Source: Alteriqipengyuania_B sp035481675
GTDB taxonomy: Bacteria; Pseudomonadota; Alphaproteobacteria; Sphingomonadales; Sphingomonadaceae
DNA length: 64,000 bases
Reading direction: 5' to 3'
Assembly (NCBI RefSeq): GCF_035481675.1
Contig: NZ_JAYJJW010000001.1
Location: 1,550,001-1,614,000 of the forward strand
Position numbers and translations under genes: made by a program. The notes below the pieces were generated by a model. That model had not been told where the DNA came from, searched no databases, and worked only from the letters and a program-made list of their open reading frames with translations. Below are positions 52,968 to 60,489 of the stretch, in pieces. The stretch's first letter is position 1. The number at the start of each line of letters is the position of its first letter.

Positions 52968-54052
52968 CCGAGGAACCCCTCCACCACGCGGTCCAATTCC
53001 GGCACGTCGAGCAGGAAGCTGTCGTGGCCGAAGGGCGCGGACAGTTCGACGAAGCTGACGGGCTTCGCCACCGCATTCAGCGCATGGACGATGTGGCGGC
53101 TTTCGGACGTGGGATAGAGCCAGTCCGTGTCGAAGCTGACGAGGCAGAAGCGTGCATCGCTGCGGCGGAAAGCCTCCGCCAGCGAGCCGCCCGCTTCCTC
53201 GGCCAGGTCGAAGTAATCCATCGCCCGGGTGATGTAGAGGTAGGCGTTGGCATCGAAACGGTCGGTGAAGGCAAGGCCCTGGTAGCGCAGGTAGCTTTCC
53301 ACCTGGAATTCGGCATCGAAGTTGAAGCCCTTGGCCTCGCGGTCCTGCAACCGGCGGCCGAACTTGTCGGTCAGCCCGGCTTCGGAAAGATAGGTGATGT
53401 GCGCCGCCATGCGGGCGACGGCGAGACCTTTTTCCGGGCCTTCCGCCGCGCCGTAATAGTCCCCGCCGTTCCAGCCCGGGTCGGCCATGATCGCCTGCCG
53501 GCCAAGCTCGTGGAAGGCGATGTTCTGCGCGCTGTGGCGGCTGGTGGTGGCGATGGCGAGCACGCGTGCCGCCCGGTCGGGAAAATTCGCCGCCAGGCTC
53601 AGCGCCTGCATCCCGCCCATGCTGCCGCCGACCACCGCATGGAGCCGAGAGATGCCCAGTTCGTCGAGCAGGGCGACGAGCGCGCGGACCATGTCGCGGA
53701 TAGTCACGACGGGAAAGCGCATGGCATAGGGCGCGCCGTCATCCGCGACGGTGGCGGGGCCGGTCGAGCCCATGCAGCTGCCGATCACGTTGGCGCAGAT
53801 CACGTGGTGGCGCGCGGTATCGATGGGTTTGCCCTCGCCCACCATCCGCTCCCACCAGCCGGGCTTGCCGGTGACCGGATGCGGGCTGGCGATATGCTGG
53901 TCCCCCGTCAGCGCGTGGCAGACGAGGATGGCGTTGTCCCTGGCGGCATTCAGGTCGCCATAGGTTTCGAACGCGATCTCGACATTCCCGAGCGACTGCC
54001 CGCTGTCGAGCGGCAGGGGGCGGGGCAGGATGAGGGAGCGCGGTGCGGTCAC
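52964..54052 (-). CDS. metX: homoserine O-acetyltransferase/O-acyltransferase MetX
   Basis: 362-aa alpha/beta hydrolase-fold acyltransferase of methionine synthesis. Nucleophile Ser in AVVGGSMGGMQALSLAANFP; Asp/His in the C-terminal region, with His in ELSAPFGHDSFLLDVPELDR. VCHALTGDQHIASPHPVTGK and KPIDTARHHVICANVIGSCM are conserved. Whether it uses acetyl- or succinyl-CoA cannot be settled here. The start is GTG at 54052. It is divergent from hisC over 105 bases, where I looked for a SAM riboswitch and did not find one. Confidence 0.93.
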   Translation of the reverse strand: MTAPRSLILPRPLPLDSGQSLGNVEIAFETYGDLNAARDNAILVCHALTGDQHIASPHPVTGKPGWWERMVGEGKPIDTARHHVICANVIGSCMGSTGPATVADDGAPYAMRFPVVTIRDMVRALVALLDELGISRLHAVVGGSMGGMQALSLAANFPDRAARVLAIATTSRHSAQNIAFHELGRQAIMADPGWNGGDYYGAAEGPEKGLAVARMAAHITYLSEAGLTDKFGRRLQDREAKGFNFDAEFQVESYLRYQGLAFTDRFDANAYLYITRAMDYFDLAEEAGGSLAEAFRRSDARFCLVSFDTDWLYPTSESRHIVHALNAVAKPVSFVELSAPFGHDSFLLDVPELDRVVEGFLG

Positions 54053-54157
54053 GGGCGGGTCGGCAGGAAAGCTCGGGTGCGGCGGGCGATAGGAAAGCCT
54101 GCCCTAACCCAGCGACGCAAGCTTGTCGAAGGGAGGATTTGGGCTAAAGCCGCGCGC

Positions 54158-55267
54158 ATGACCCAGCGTTCCCAAATCAGGCCGGTCCCCAAGCCCTATG
54201 TCGAGCGGATCCATGCCTACGTGCCCGGCAAGTCTTCGGGCGCTGACGGCAAGCCGCTGGCCAAGCTGTCGGCGAACGAGAACCCGCTCGGCTCCTCGCC
54301 GCAAGCGCTCGCCGCCAAGGCCGGTGCGGGCGCGCTGGCGCTGTATCCCGATCCCGACAGCCGCGCCCTTCGCGAGGCCATCGGCGCGCTCCACGGCATC
54401 GATCCGGCGCGGATCGTGTGCGGTGCGGGATCGGGCGAGATGCTGCAATGCGCGGTGCAGGCCTTCGCCGGGGTCGGCGACGAGGTGCTGTTTTCGCGCT
54501 ACTCCTTTTCGCTCTACCCGCTGCTGGCGCACAAGGTCGGGGCCAAGGCGGTGTTCGCGGACGATGCGGATTACGCAGCCTCGGTCGACAATATCCTGGC
54601 TGCGGTGACGGAGCGCACGAAGGTCGTGCTGCTCGACAATCCCAACAATCCGGTGGGCAGCTGGCTGGACGCAGGCGAGGTCGCGCGGCTACACTCGGGG
54701 CTTGCCGCAGACGTGCTGCTGGTGGTTGACCAGGCCTATGCCGAATATCTCGCCCCCGGCGAGGACGACGGCGGGCTGGCGCTGGCGGCGGCGCACGACA
54801 ACGTGCTCGTCACCCGCACTTTCTCCAAGGCTCATGGCCTCGCGGCGGAGCGGATCGGCTGGGCGACAGGCGCGCCGCATCTGGTCGACATGCTGAACCG
54901 TCTGCGCGGTGCCTTCAACGTGTCCGCCACCGGACAGGCCGCCGCCACCGCCGCGCTGGCCGATAGGCAGTTCGTCGAACATTCGCGCGCGCACAACGCC
55001 GAAGAATTGCAGCGCTTTGCGCAAGCCATCGCCGCGCTGGGCAATCACGGCATCCGCATGATCCCCAGCCGCGCCAATTTCGCGCTGGTGCTGTTCGAAG
55101 GCGGCCTTTCCGCCGAGACCGCGCTGGCGGCCATCGCGGATGCGGGCATCGCGGTGCGGCACTTGCCCTCGCAGGGCCTCGCCCATGCGCTGCGCATTAC
55201 CATCGGCACGCGCGAGCAGATGGATAGGGTCGCGCAGGTCATCCGCAACCTGGCAGAGGCAGTCTAG
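54158..55267 (+). CDS. hisC: histidinol-phosphate aminotransferase
   Basis: 369-aa PLP-dependent aminotransferase (fold type I). KLSANENPLGSSPQAL near the start, VLLDNPNNPVGSWLDAGEVA, VVDQAYAEYL, and the PLP lysine in VTRTFSKAHGLAAERIGWAT. The neighbouring tyrC suggests it may also act as an aromatic aminotransferase in tyrosine/phenylalanine synthesis, a known overlap for HisC in this group. The start ATG at 54158 is followed by RSQIRPVPKPYVERI. tyrC begins 2 bases after its stop. Confidence 0.92.
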   Translation: MTQRSQIRPVPKPYVERIHAYVPGKSSGADGKPLAKLSANENPLGSSPQALAAKAGAGALALYPDPDSRALREAIGALHGIDPARIVCGAGSGEMLQCAVQAFAGVGDEVLFSRYSFSLYPLLAHKVGAKAVFADDADYAASVDNILAAVTERTKVVLLDNPNNPVGSWLDAGEVARLHSGLAADVLLVVDQAYAEYLAPGEDDGGLALAAAHDNVLVTRTFSKAHGLAAERIGWATGAPHLVDMLNRLRGAFNVSATGQAAATAALADRQFVEHSRAHNAEELQRFAQAIAALGNHGIRMIPSRANFALVLFEGGLSAETALAAIADAGIAVRHLPSQGLAHALRITIGTREQMDRVAQVIRNLAEAV

Positions 55268-55269
55268 GC

Positions 55270-56166
55270 GTGCAGCGCATCGCCATCATCGGCCTCGGCC
55301 TGCTCGGCGGGTCGGTCGGCCTCGCGCTGGCGGTGCGGCGGCCCGACATCGTCACTTGCGGTTACGACCGCGATCCCGCCGTGCGCCGCCGCGCCGCGGA
55401 ACGCGCGCTGGTCACTGCCGTGTGCGAGACGGCGGCGGAGGCTGTGGCCGGATGCGATCTTGCCATCCTGTGCGTGCCGGTCGGCGCGATCGGCGCGGCG
55501 GCCCGCGATCTGGCGGATACGCTGCCGTCAGGCGCCATCGTCAGCGATGTCGGATCGTCCAAGCAATCGGTGGTGGAGGCGCTGGCCGAAGCGCTGCCGC
55601 ATCACACCGTCATCCCCGCGCACCCTGTTGCCGGGACCGAGCAGAGCGGCCCGGACGCCGGTTTCGCCAGCCTGTTCCAGGATCGCTGGTGCATCCTGAC
55701 CCCGCCCGCCGACGCTCCGCCCGAAGCGGTCGAGGCGCTGACCGGCCTTTGGCGCTCGCTCGGCGCCAAGGTGGAGGTGATGGACGCGAAGCACCACGAC
55801 CTCGTGCTCGCGGTGACCAGCCATATCCCCCACCTGATCGCCTACACCATCGTCGGCACCGCGTCCGACATGGAAGAGGTCACGCGCGGCGAGGTGATCA
55901 AGTATTCCGCCGGCGGCTTCCGCGATTTCACCCGCATCGCCGCGTCCGACCCCGTGATGTGGCGCGACGTGTTCCTCAACAACCGCGACGCGGTGCTGGA
56001 GATGCTCGGCCGGTTTACCGAGGATCTCACCGCCATGCAGCGCGCAATCCGTTCGGGCGACGGGGAGGCGCTGCACGACCTGTTCAGCCGCACGCGCGCC
56101 ATCCGCCGATCGATCATCGAGCAGGGACAGGACGACGCTTCGCCAGACTTCGGGCGGGGGCACTGA
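55270..56166 (+). CDS. tyrC: prephenate/arogenate dehydrogenase
   Basis: 298-aa NAD(P)-dependent dehydrogenase of tyrosine synthesis. Rossmann motif: RIAIIGLGLLGGSVGLALAV. Active-site region: PHHTVIPAHPVAGTEQSGPD, DAKHHDLVLAVTSHIPHLIA and SAGGFRDFTRIAASDPVMWR. There is no fused chorismate mutase or ACT domain. The start is GTG at 55270. The pairing hisC-tyrC is common in alphaproteobacteria. Cyclohexadienyl versus strict prephenate specificity is not determinable here. Confidence 0.92.
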   Translation: MQRIAIIGLGLLGGSVGLALAVRRPDIVTCGYDRDPAVRRRAAERALVTAVCETAAEAVAGCDLAILCVPVGAIGAAARDLADTLPSGAIVSDVGSSKQSVVEALAEALPHHTVIPAHPVAGTEQSGPDAGFASLFQDRWCILTPPADAPPEAVEALTGLWRSLGAKVEVMDAKHHDLVLAVTSHIPHLIAYTIVGTASDMEEVTRGEVIKYSAGGFRDFTRIAASDPVMWRDVFLNNRDAVLEMLGRFTEDLTAMQRAIRSGDGEALHDLFSRTRAIRRSIIEQGQDDASPDFGRGH

Positions 56167-56176
56167 GGCAGGCAGC

Positions 56177-56854
56177 CTAGTTCAGCGAAGTGATCGCGGT
56201 GCGCACGCGCTCTTCGATTTCTTCGCGCGGGAGGCCGGGTTCGATCTGTTCGTGGAAGCGAACGGTGATGGTGCCGGGGCGCTTCCAGAAGCGGTGGTAG
56301 AGCGGACCGGAATCGACCGCGACCGGCACCACCGGCAGGCGCAGCAGCTTGTAGAGGCCGGCGAAGCCCGATTGCAGCGCGCGCTCCTCCCCATGCGGTA
56401 CCCGCGTGCCTTCGGGAAAGATGCATAGCGGGCGCCCCTCCGCGCTATATCCCTTGGCTTGCGAAACCATCTGGCGCAGCATCGTGGCGCCCTGGTCGCG
56501 CTTCACCTCCACCGCACCGTAGCCGCGCGATGCGGCGCGCCAGCCGGGGATGCGGAACAGCTCCGCCTTGGCGAAGGGCACCGGCTTGTCGAGCAGCACG
56601 GGCAGGTCGATCGCTTCGAAAAAGGATTCGTGGCGCAGGGCGTAAAGCACCGGTCGGGTTTCCTGCGGCCCTTCGACCACCACCCTGATGGCGAGGATAT
56701 TCTCGCACATCCAGCGGTGCCAGCGGCTCCACCGGTCGGGCCAGCGCTGCGTATGCTCGCGCCCGAACGGGGAAGTGAGCGCACCCATGGAGATGCACAC
56801 GATGCTGCCCAGCACGAACAGCAGGTAGAACACGATATTGCGCAGCGCGATCAC
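56177..56854 (-). CDS. plsC: 1-acyl-sn-glycerol-3-phosphate acyltransferase family
   Basis: 225-aa membrane acyltransferase of phospholipid synthesis. One N-terminal helix (IVFYLLFVLGSIVCISMGAL); acyltransferase motif I as YALRHESFFEAIDLPVLLDK, where Glu takes the usual HX4D aspartate place; motif III as LCIFPEGTRVPHGEERALQS; LPVVPVAVDSGPLYHRFWKR is motif IV. The start is GTG at 56854, overlapping the YdcF stop as GTGA. It ends the ftsE-ftsX-ydcF-plsC minus-strand unit. Confidence 0.87.
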   Translation of the reverse strand: MIALRNIVFYLLFVLGSIVCISMGALTSPFGREHTQRWPDRWSRWHRWMCENILAIRVVVEGPQETRPVLYALRHESFFEAIDLPVLLDKPVPFAKAELFRIPGWRAASRGYGAVEVKRDQGATMLRQMVSQAKGYSAEGRPLCIFPEGTRVPHGEERALQSGFAGLYKLLRLPVVPVAVDSGPLYHRFWKRPGTITVRFHEQIEPGLPREEIEERVRTAITSLN

Positions 56855-57381
56855 CTGAGGATGATCCCCCCGGCATAATCCGCCAGCAGTTTGTGGTATT
56901 CGAGGAAGAGGATGTAGAGCGAGGGCTCCGACGCCACCGCATCCTCCACCATCGTGACCCCGCCCGGCAATTCGCGGCCGAGGTCGAGGTGGGCGCGGCG
57001 CATGTGCCAGTCGGTGGTAACGAGGCGGATGCTTTCCACGTCGTTGCTTTCCACCCACTTGGCCGCTTCGGCCGCGTTGCCGCGCGTGTCGACTGCGGCG
57101 TAGCCCAGCGTCACGCAGCATTCCATGCGGGCGTCGGACACGCCGAATTCGGCGGCGAATTCCTCGGGCCTCACCTCGCGGTCGACACCGGTCACGAACA
57201 TGCGTTCGGCCCGCCCTTGCTCCAGCACTTCGAGCCCGCGCTGGATGCGCCCGCCCCCGCCGGTCGGCACGACCACCGCGTCGGTGCGAATGTCGTCCAC
57301 GGGTTGCGGCAGGGCGACGGCGAACCAGCCGAAACCCAGCACCCAGGCAAGCAGGAATGCAGCAATCAGCCGCCCGATCAT
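56851..57381 (-). CDS. YdcF family (DUF218) membrane protein
   Basis: 176-aa protein with an N-terminal membrane helix (IGRLIAAFLLAWVLGFGWFA) and a DUF218/YdcF domain: DAVVVPTGGGGRIQRGLEVL, RMFVTGVDREVRPEEFAAEF, DTRGNAAEAAKWVESNDVES and RLVTTDWHMRRAHLDLGREL. Family members are linked to envelope metabolism, but the activity is unclear. The ATG at 57381 overlaps the ftsX stop (ATGA). Confidence 0.87.
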   Translation of the reverse strand: MIGRLIAAFLLAWVLGFGWFAVALPQPVDDIRTDAVVVPTGGGGRIQRGLEVLEQGRAERMFVTGVDREVRPEEFAAEFGVSDARMECCVTLGYAAVDTRGNAAEAAKWVESNDVESIRLVTTDWHMRRAHLDLGRELPGGVTMVEDAVASEPSLYILFLEYHKLLADYAGGIILR

Positions 57382-58325
57382 AACATCTTCCTCAGCGCCA
57401 GCAGGATCGTGACGCGCGCCGTCAATGCGGCGAGCGCGACGCCTACCAGCGGAATCGCGGCAATCAACATCCACTCGCCCAAACCGAGCGAACTTTCCGC
57501 AATCAGGCCCGAATTGAGCGCCGAGAATTGCGAGCCGAGGACCAGGATAGCGCCCATGCCGATGGCGAGGCCCACCGCCCCCCCCAGCATCGCGTCATAG
57601 GCGATGGAGCGCTGGAAGACGCCGGCGATCTGTCGGTCCGTCCCGCCCAGCAGGTGCACGATTTCCACCGTGTCGCGCGATCCGCCCAGCGCACTGCGCG
57701 CCGCCAGCCACACCGCGGCCACGGTCGCCAGCGACAGCAGCACGACGAGCCCGAGCGACAGCCATTGCAGCGAGGCGATGGCGCCGAAGACCGGCTCCAG
57801 CCAGCTCGACTGCGTGTTGACCGTCGCCCCCGGCACAGCTGCCGACAGGGCGTCCGCCAGACGCTCCAGCCGCTCGGGCGAGGCCGCTTCGTCCAGCTGC
57901 GCGTCGATCAGCGCGGGGATCGGGATTGCCGCCTCTTCCGCCCCGCCGTCGCCGCCCATCTCGCCGAGCCAGGGTTCGAGCAAGGTCGCCAACTCGTCCT
58001 GCGGCACGCGCTGAGCGGCGATCACGCCGGGCTGGTTGCTGAGGAAGGAGACCGCCTGTTCCGCCTTGCGATCGCGGGCGGCGGGGTTGGCTTCCATCAC
58101 CTGCACGGTCAGCCCGCCGTCCAGCTCCGCCCGCGCGCCGGAGGCGAGGCTGCTGAGCGACAGTCCGCCTGCCGCCGCCACGCTGGTCAGCGCAATCATG
58201 ATCGCCATCACCCACGGCATGGGTCCGGACAGGCGCGCGTGCGGCACGATCTCCGCCGCCCGGTCCCCGCGGAAAGGGGACAGGCCGCGCAGCCGTGCGA
58301 AACGGCGGGCGGGAGGCGGCTTCAC
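57378..58325 (-). CDS. ftsX: cell division protein FtsX
   Basis: 315-aa permease-like partner of FtsE that controls periplasmic peptidoglycan hydrolases. TM1 is MPWVMAIMIALTSVAAAGGL, then a periplasmic domain of about 120 residues, then three C-terminal helices with the FtsX core GSRDTVEIVHLLGGTDRQIA. The start is GTG at 58325, overlapping the ftsE stop (GTGA). The N-terminus is basic and Pro/Arg-rich. Confidence 0.88.
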   Translation of the reverse strand: MKPPPARRFARLRGLSPFRGDRAAEIVPHARLSGPMPWVMAIMIALTSVAAAGGLSLSSLASGARAELDGGLTVQVMEANPAARDRKAEQAVSFLSNQPGVIAAQRVPQDELATLLEPWLGEMGGDGGAEEAAIPIPALIDAQLDEAASPERLERLADALSAAVPGATVNTQSSWLEPVFGAIASLQWLSLGLVVLLSLATVAAVWLAARSALGGSRDTVEIVHLLGGTDRQIAGVFQRSIAYDAMLGGAVGLAIGMGAILVLGSQFSALNSGLIAESSLGLGEWMLIAAIPLVGVALAALTARVTILLALRKML

Positions 58326-59062
58326 CGGCGCCCCCCGCGTATGGTGCCTTCGGTTTGGCGCGGCGGATAGCGCAGCGCGCCCGTGGGATCGGACAGGCGA
58401 CCCTTGTCCAACCGCATGATCAGCGATTGCGGCACTTTCTTGAGCAAATGGACATCGTGGGTCGCGACCACCACCGTCGTGCCGAGGCGATTGAGCGCTT
58501 CGAACAGGCGCAGCAGTTTCAGCGCCATGTCGGGATCGACGTTGCCGGTCGGCTCGTCCGCCACCAGCAGTTCGGGCCGGGCGATCACCGCGCGGGCAAT
58601 GGCGACGCGCTGCTGCTCCCCGCCTGAAAGCGTTTCCGGCCGCGCGTCCATCCGCTCCGTCAGCCCGACCCAGTCGAGCATGTCTGCCACCGGCTTGCGG
58701 ATGTCGGCCTCCGGCACGCCCGCCACGCGCAGCGGCAGGGCGACATTGTCGAAGGCGGACAGGTGGCTCACCAGCCGGAAATCCTGGAACACGGTGCCGA
58801 TCCGGCGGCGGAATGCAGGCAGGCGGCCGCGCGCCAGCGTGATCACGTCGGTGCCGAACATGCGGATCGCCCCGCGCGACGGGCGCTGGGCGAGGTAGAG
58901 CAGCTTCAAGAGGCTCGTCTTGCCCGCGCCGCTTTGCCCGGTGAGGAAATAGAAACTGCCCGGGAAAAGCGAGAAGGACACATCGCTCAACACCTCGCGA
59001 TCGGTGCCGTAACGCAGCCCGACATTGTCGAACTGGATGATATCGTCGCGCAGGTCGTTCAC
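58322..59062 (-). CDS. ftsE: cell division ATP-binding protein FtsE
   Basis: 246-aa ABC ATPase. Walker A FYFLTGQSGAGKTSLLKLLY, signature ETLSGGEQQRVAIARAVIAR, Walker B LLVADEPTGNVDPDMALKLL, H-loop VVVATHDVHLLKKV. IIQFDNVGLRYGTDREVLSD is the usual FtsE start. The frame is open further upstream; I choose the GTG at 59062 (VNDLRDDIIQF). It is divergent from the zinc-ribbon gene. Confidence 0.92.
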   Translation of the reverse strand: MNDLRDDIIQFDNVGLRYGTDREVLSDVSFSLFPGSFYFLTGQSGAGKTSLLKLLYLAQRPSRGAIRMFGTDVITLARGRLPAFRRRIGTVFQDFRLVSHLSAFDNVALPLRVAGVPEADIRKPVADMLDWVGLTERMDARPETLSGGEQQRVAIARAVIARPELLVADEPTGNVDPDMALKLLRLFEALNRLGTTVVVATHDVHLLKKVPQSLIMRLDKGRLSDPTGALRYPPRQTEGTIRGGRR

Positions 59063-59229
59063 GATATCGCGCCAGTCGGGGCGCAGGAGGGCAGGTTTCG
59101 GGGGCAGGAGAGCATGGGCAAAACGGCCTATAGCGGCGTGCCGGTGTGGAAAAAAGCCAATCCCGCCGCATGGGGCGGTTTTCACCACCTTGCCCGCTTC
59201 GTCGCAATCGTGCTTAACGCCATGCCAAG

Positions 59230-60144
59230 ATGATCATTTCCTGCCCTGCCTGCGCCACGCGCTACGTCGTGCCCGACAAGGCGATCGGCCCCGAAGGGCG
59301 AACCGTGCGCTGTGCGCAGTGCCGCACGAGCTGGTTCCAGGATCCGTCCGAAGACGCGCTGGCTAGCCAGAGCAGGCCGGAAGCGAAGGCCGCGCCGACA
59401 GCGGCCGCCCCTTCTCCCGCGACCGCACCTGCGGCAACGCCGCGGAACGAAGAGACCATTCCCGCGCCGACGCCCACGCCGCCGCCCGGCCCCTCCATCG
59501 CCGTGCGGCGGAGCGAGGAAGCGGCAGCCGCGCCCGCCCCTCCGCCTCCGCCTCCCCCTCCCCCGTCTCCGGCGCGCGAGGAACCGGTCGCCCAGGCCGA
59601 AAGCGACGATCCTCCGCCCGTCCCGCCCGCGCCCGAGGCGGCACCGGTGCGCGAGTTCATCCACGAGCCGGACGACGACCGTTCGCAATTCGACCACGAA
59701 CCGCCGTTCCGCCCACGCCGCAACAAGCTCAAGCTGCTCACCTGGGCGGCGGCCATCTTCGCCATTTCCGCCGTCGGCCTGATCGCCGCGGCGAATTACT
59801 GGGGCCTGCCCGACTGGGTGCCGATCGAGCGGCCGACATTCGCCCAGCCGCAGCCCGACCTGCTGCTGGAATTCCCGCAGGACCGGCAGGACCAGCGCAA
59901 GCTGCCCAACGGCACGCAGTATTTCGGCGTCAGCGGCAGCGTGACGAATGTCGGCGAAACGACCCAGCGCCTGCCAGAAATCCTGATCGTGATGCGCGAT
60001 GCGCGCCAGAAGATCGTCTACAGCAAGGTCATCAACGCCGGGCAGCGCACCATCGCGCCGGGCGAAAGCGTCAGCATCAACCAAGCCGTGACCGACGTGC
60101 CCCGCACCGCCCGCTCTGCCGAGATCGGCTGGTCGCCAGCCTGA
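59230..60144 (+). CDS. MJ0042-type zinc-ribbon membrane protein with C-terminal FxLYD/DUF3426-like domain
   Basis: 304-aa protein. The N-terminal zinc ribbon has two CxxC pairs in MIISCPACATRYVVPDKAIG and RTVRCAQCRTSWFQ. A long Ala/Pro-rich linker follows (about 45-145), including a run of Pro. One transmembrane helix (about 172-192) and a periplasmic domain with FGVSGSVTNVGETTQRLPEI, then GQRTIAPGESVSINQAVTDV, complete it. Proteins of this design commonly lie next to ftsEX in alphaproteobacteria; function unknown. It diverges from ftsE. Confidence 0.82.
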   Translation: MIISCPACATRYVVPDKAIGPEGRTVRCAQCRTSWFQDPSEDALASQSRPEAKAAPTAAAPSPATAPAATPRNEETIPAPTPTPPPGPSIAVRRSEEAAAAPAPPPPPPPPPSPAREEPVAQAESDDPPPVPPAPEAAPVREFIHEPDDDRSQFDHEPPFRPRRNKLKLLTWAAAIFAISAVGLIAAANYWGLPDWVPIERPTFAQPQPDLLLEFPQDRQDQRKLPNGTQYFGVSGSVTNVGETTQRLPEILIVMRDARQKIVYSKVINAGQRTIAPGESVSINQAVTDVPRTARSAEIGWSPA

Positions 60145-60261
60145 CCTTGGCCTGACCCTGCCCTCGTGGGACGAAAGCCGCTTGCAGCCCCCTCACCTGC
60201 TTGCTAAGGGCGCGCTCCTACCTCCGGGGGCCGCCGCAGACGCGGCCCTTTTCGATTGAGT

Positions 60262-60348
60262 GCGGTCGTGGCGGAACTGGTAGACGCGCAACGTTGAGGT
60301 CGTTGTGGCCGAAAGGCCGTGGAAGTTCGAGTCTTCTCGACCGCACCA
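60262..60348 (+). tRNA. tRNA-Leu (anticodon GAG)
   Basis: 87-nt class II tRNA. The acceptor GCGGTCG pairs with CGACCGC, the D arm contains GGCGGAACTGGTAGACGCG, the anticodon stem CAACG/CGTTG holds the loop TTGAGGT (GAG), and a variable arm TGGCCGAAAGGCCG follows. The T arm is AGTTCGAGTCT and CCA is encoded (60346-60348). The more A/T-rich kinase/peptide module starts just after it. Confidence 0.96.
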
Positions 60349-60489
60349 AATCCTTGTCCGAGACAAGCCCTGTCGCCGCGAGCCGACGCCGACGCGCGAA
60401 TGCGACGGCGGAGCAGGAAAAACTGGACCGCGTCCCGCATATTCGTGCATTTGGTCCATGTGTCGCAATCGCCGCGCACGGGAGGCATC

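Noticed and set aside
54053..54157. Possible SAM riboswitch upstream of metX
   Set aside because: I read the divergent gap on both strands and saw no SAM-II or SAM-I-like conserved core or pseudoknot. A covariance-model search would be decisive.
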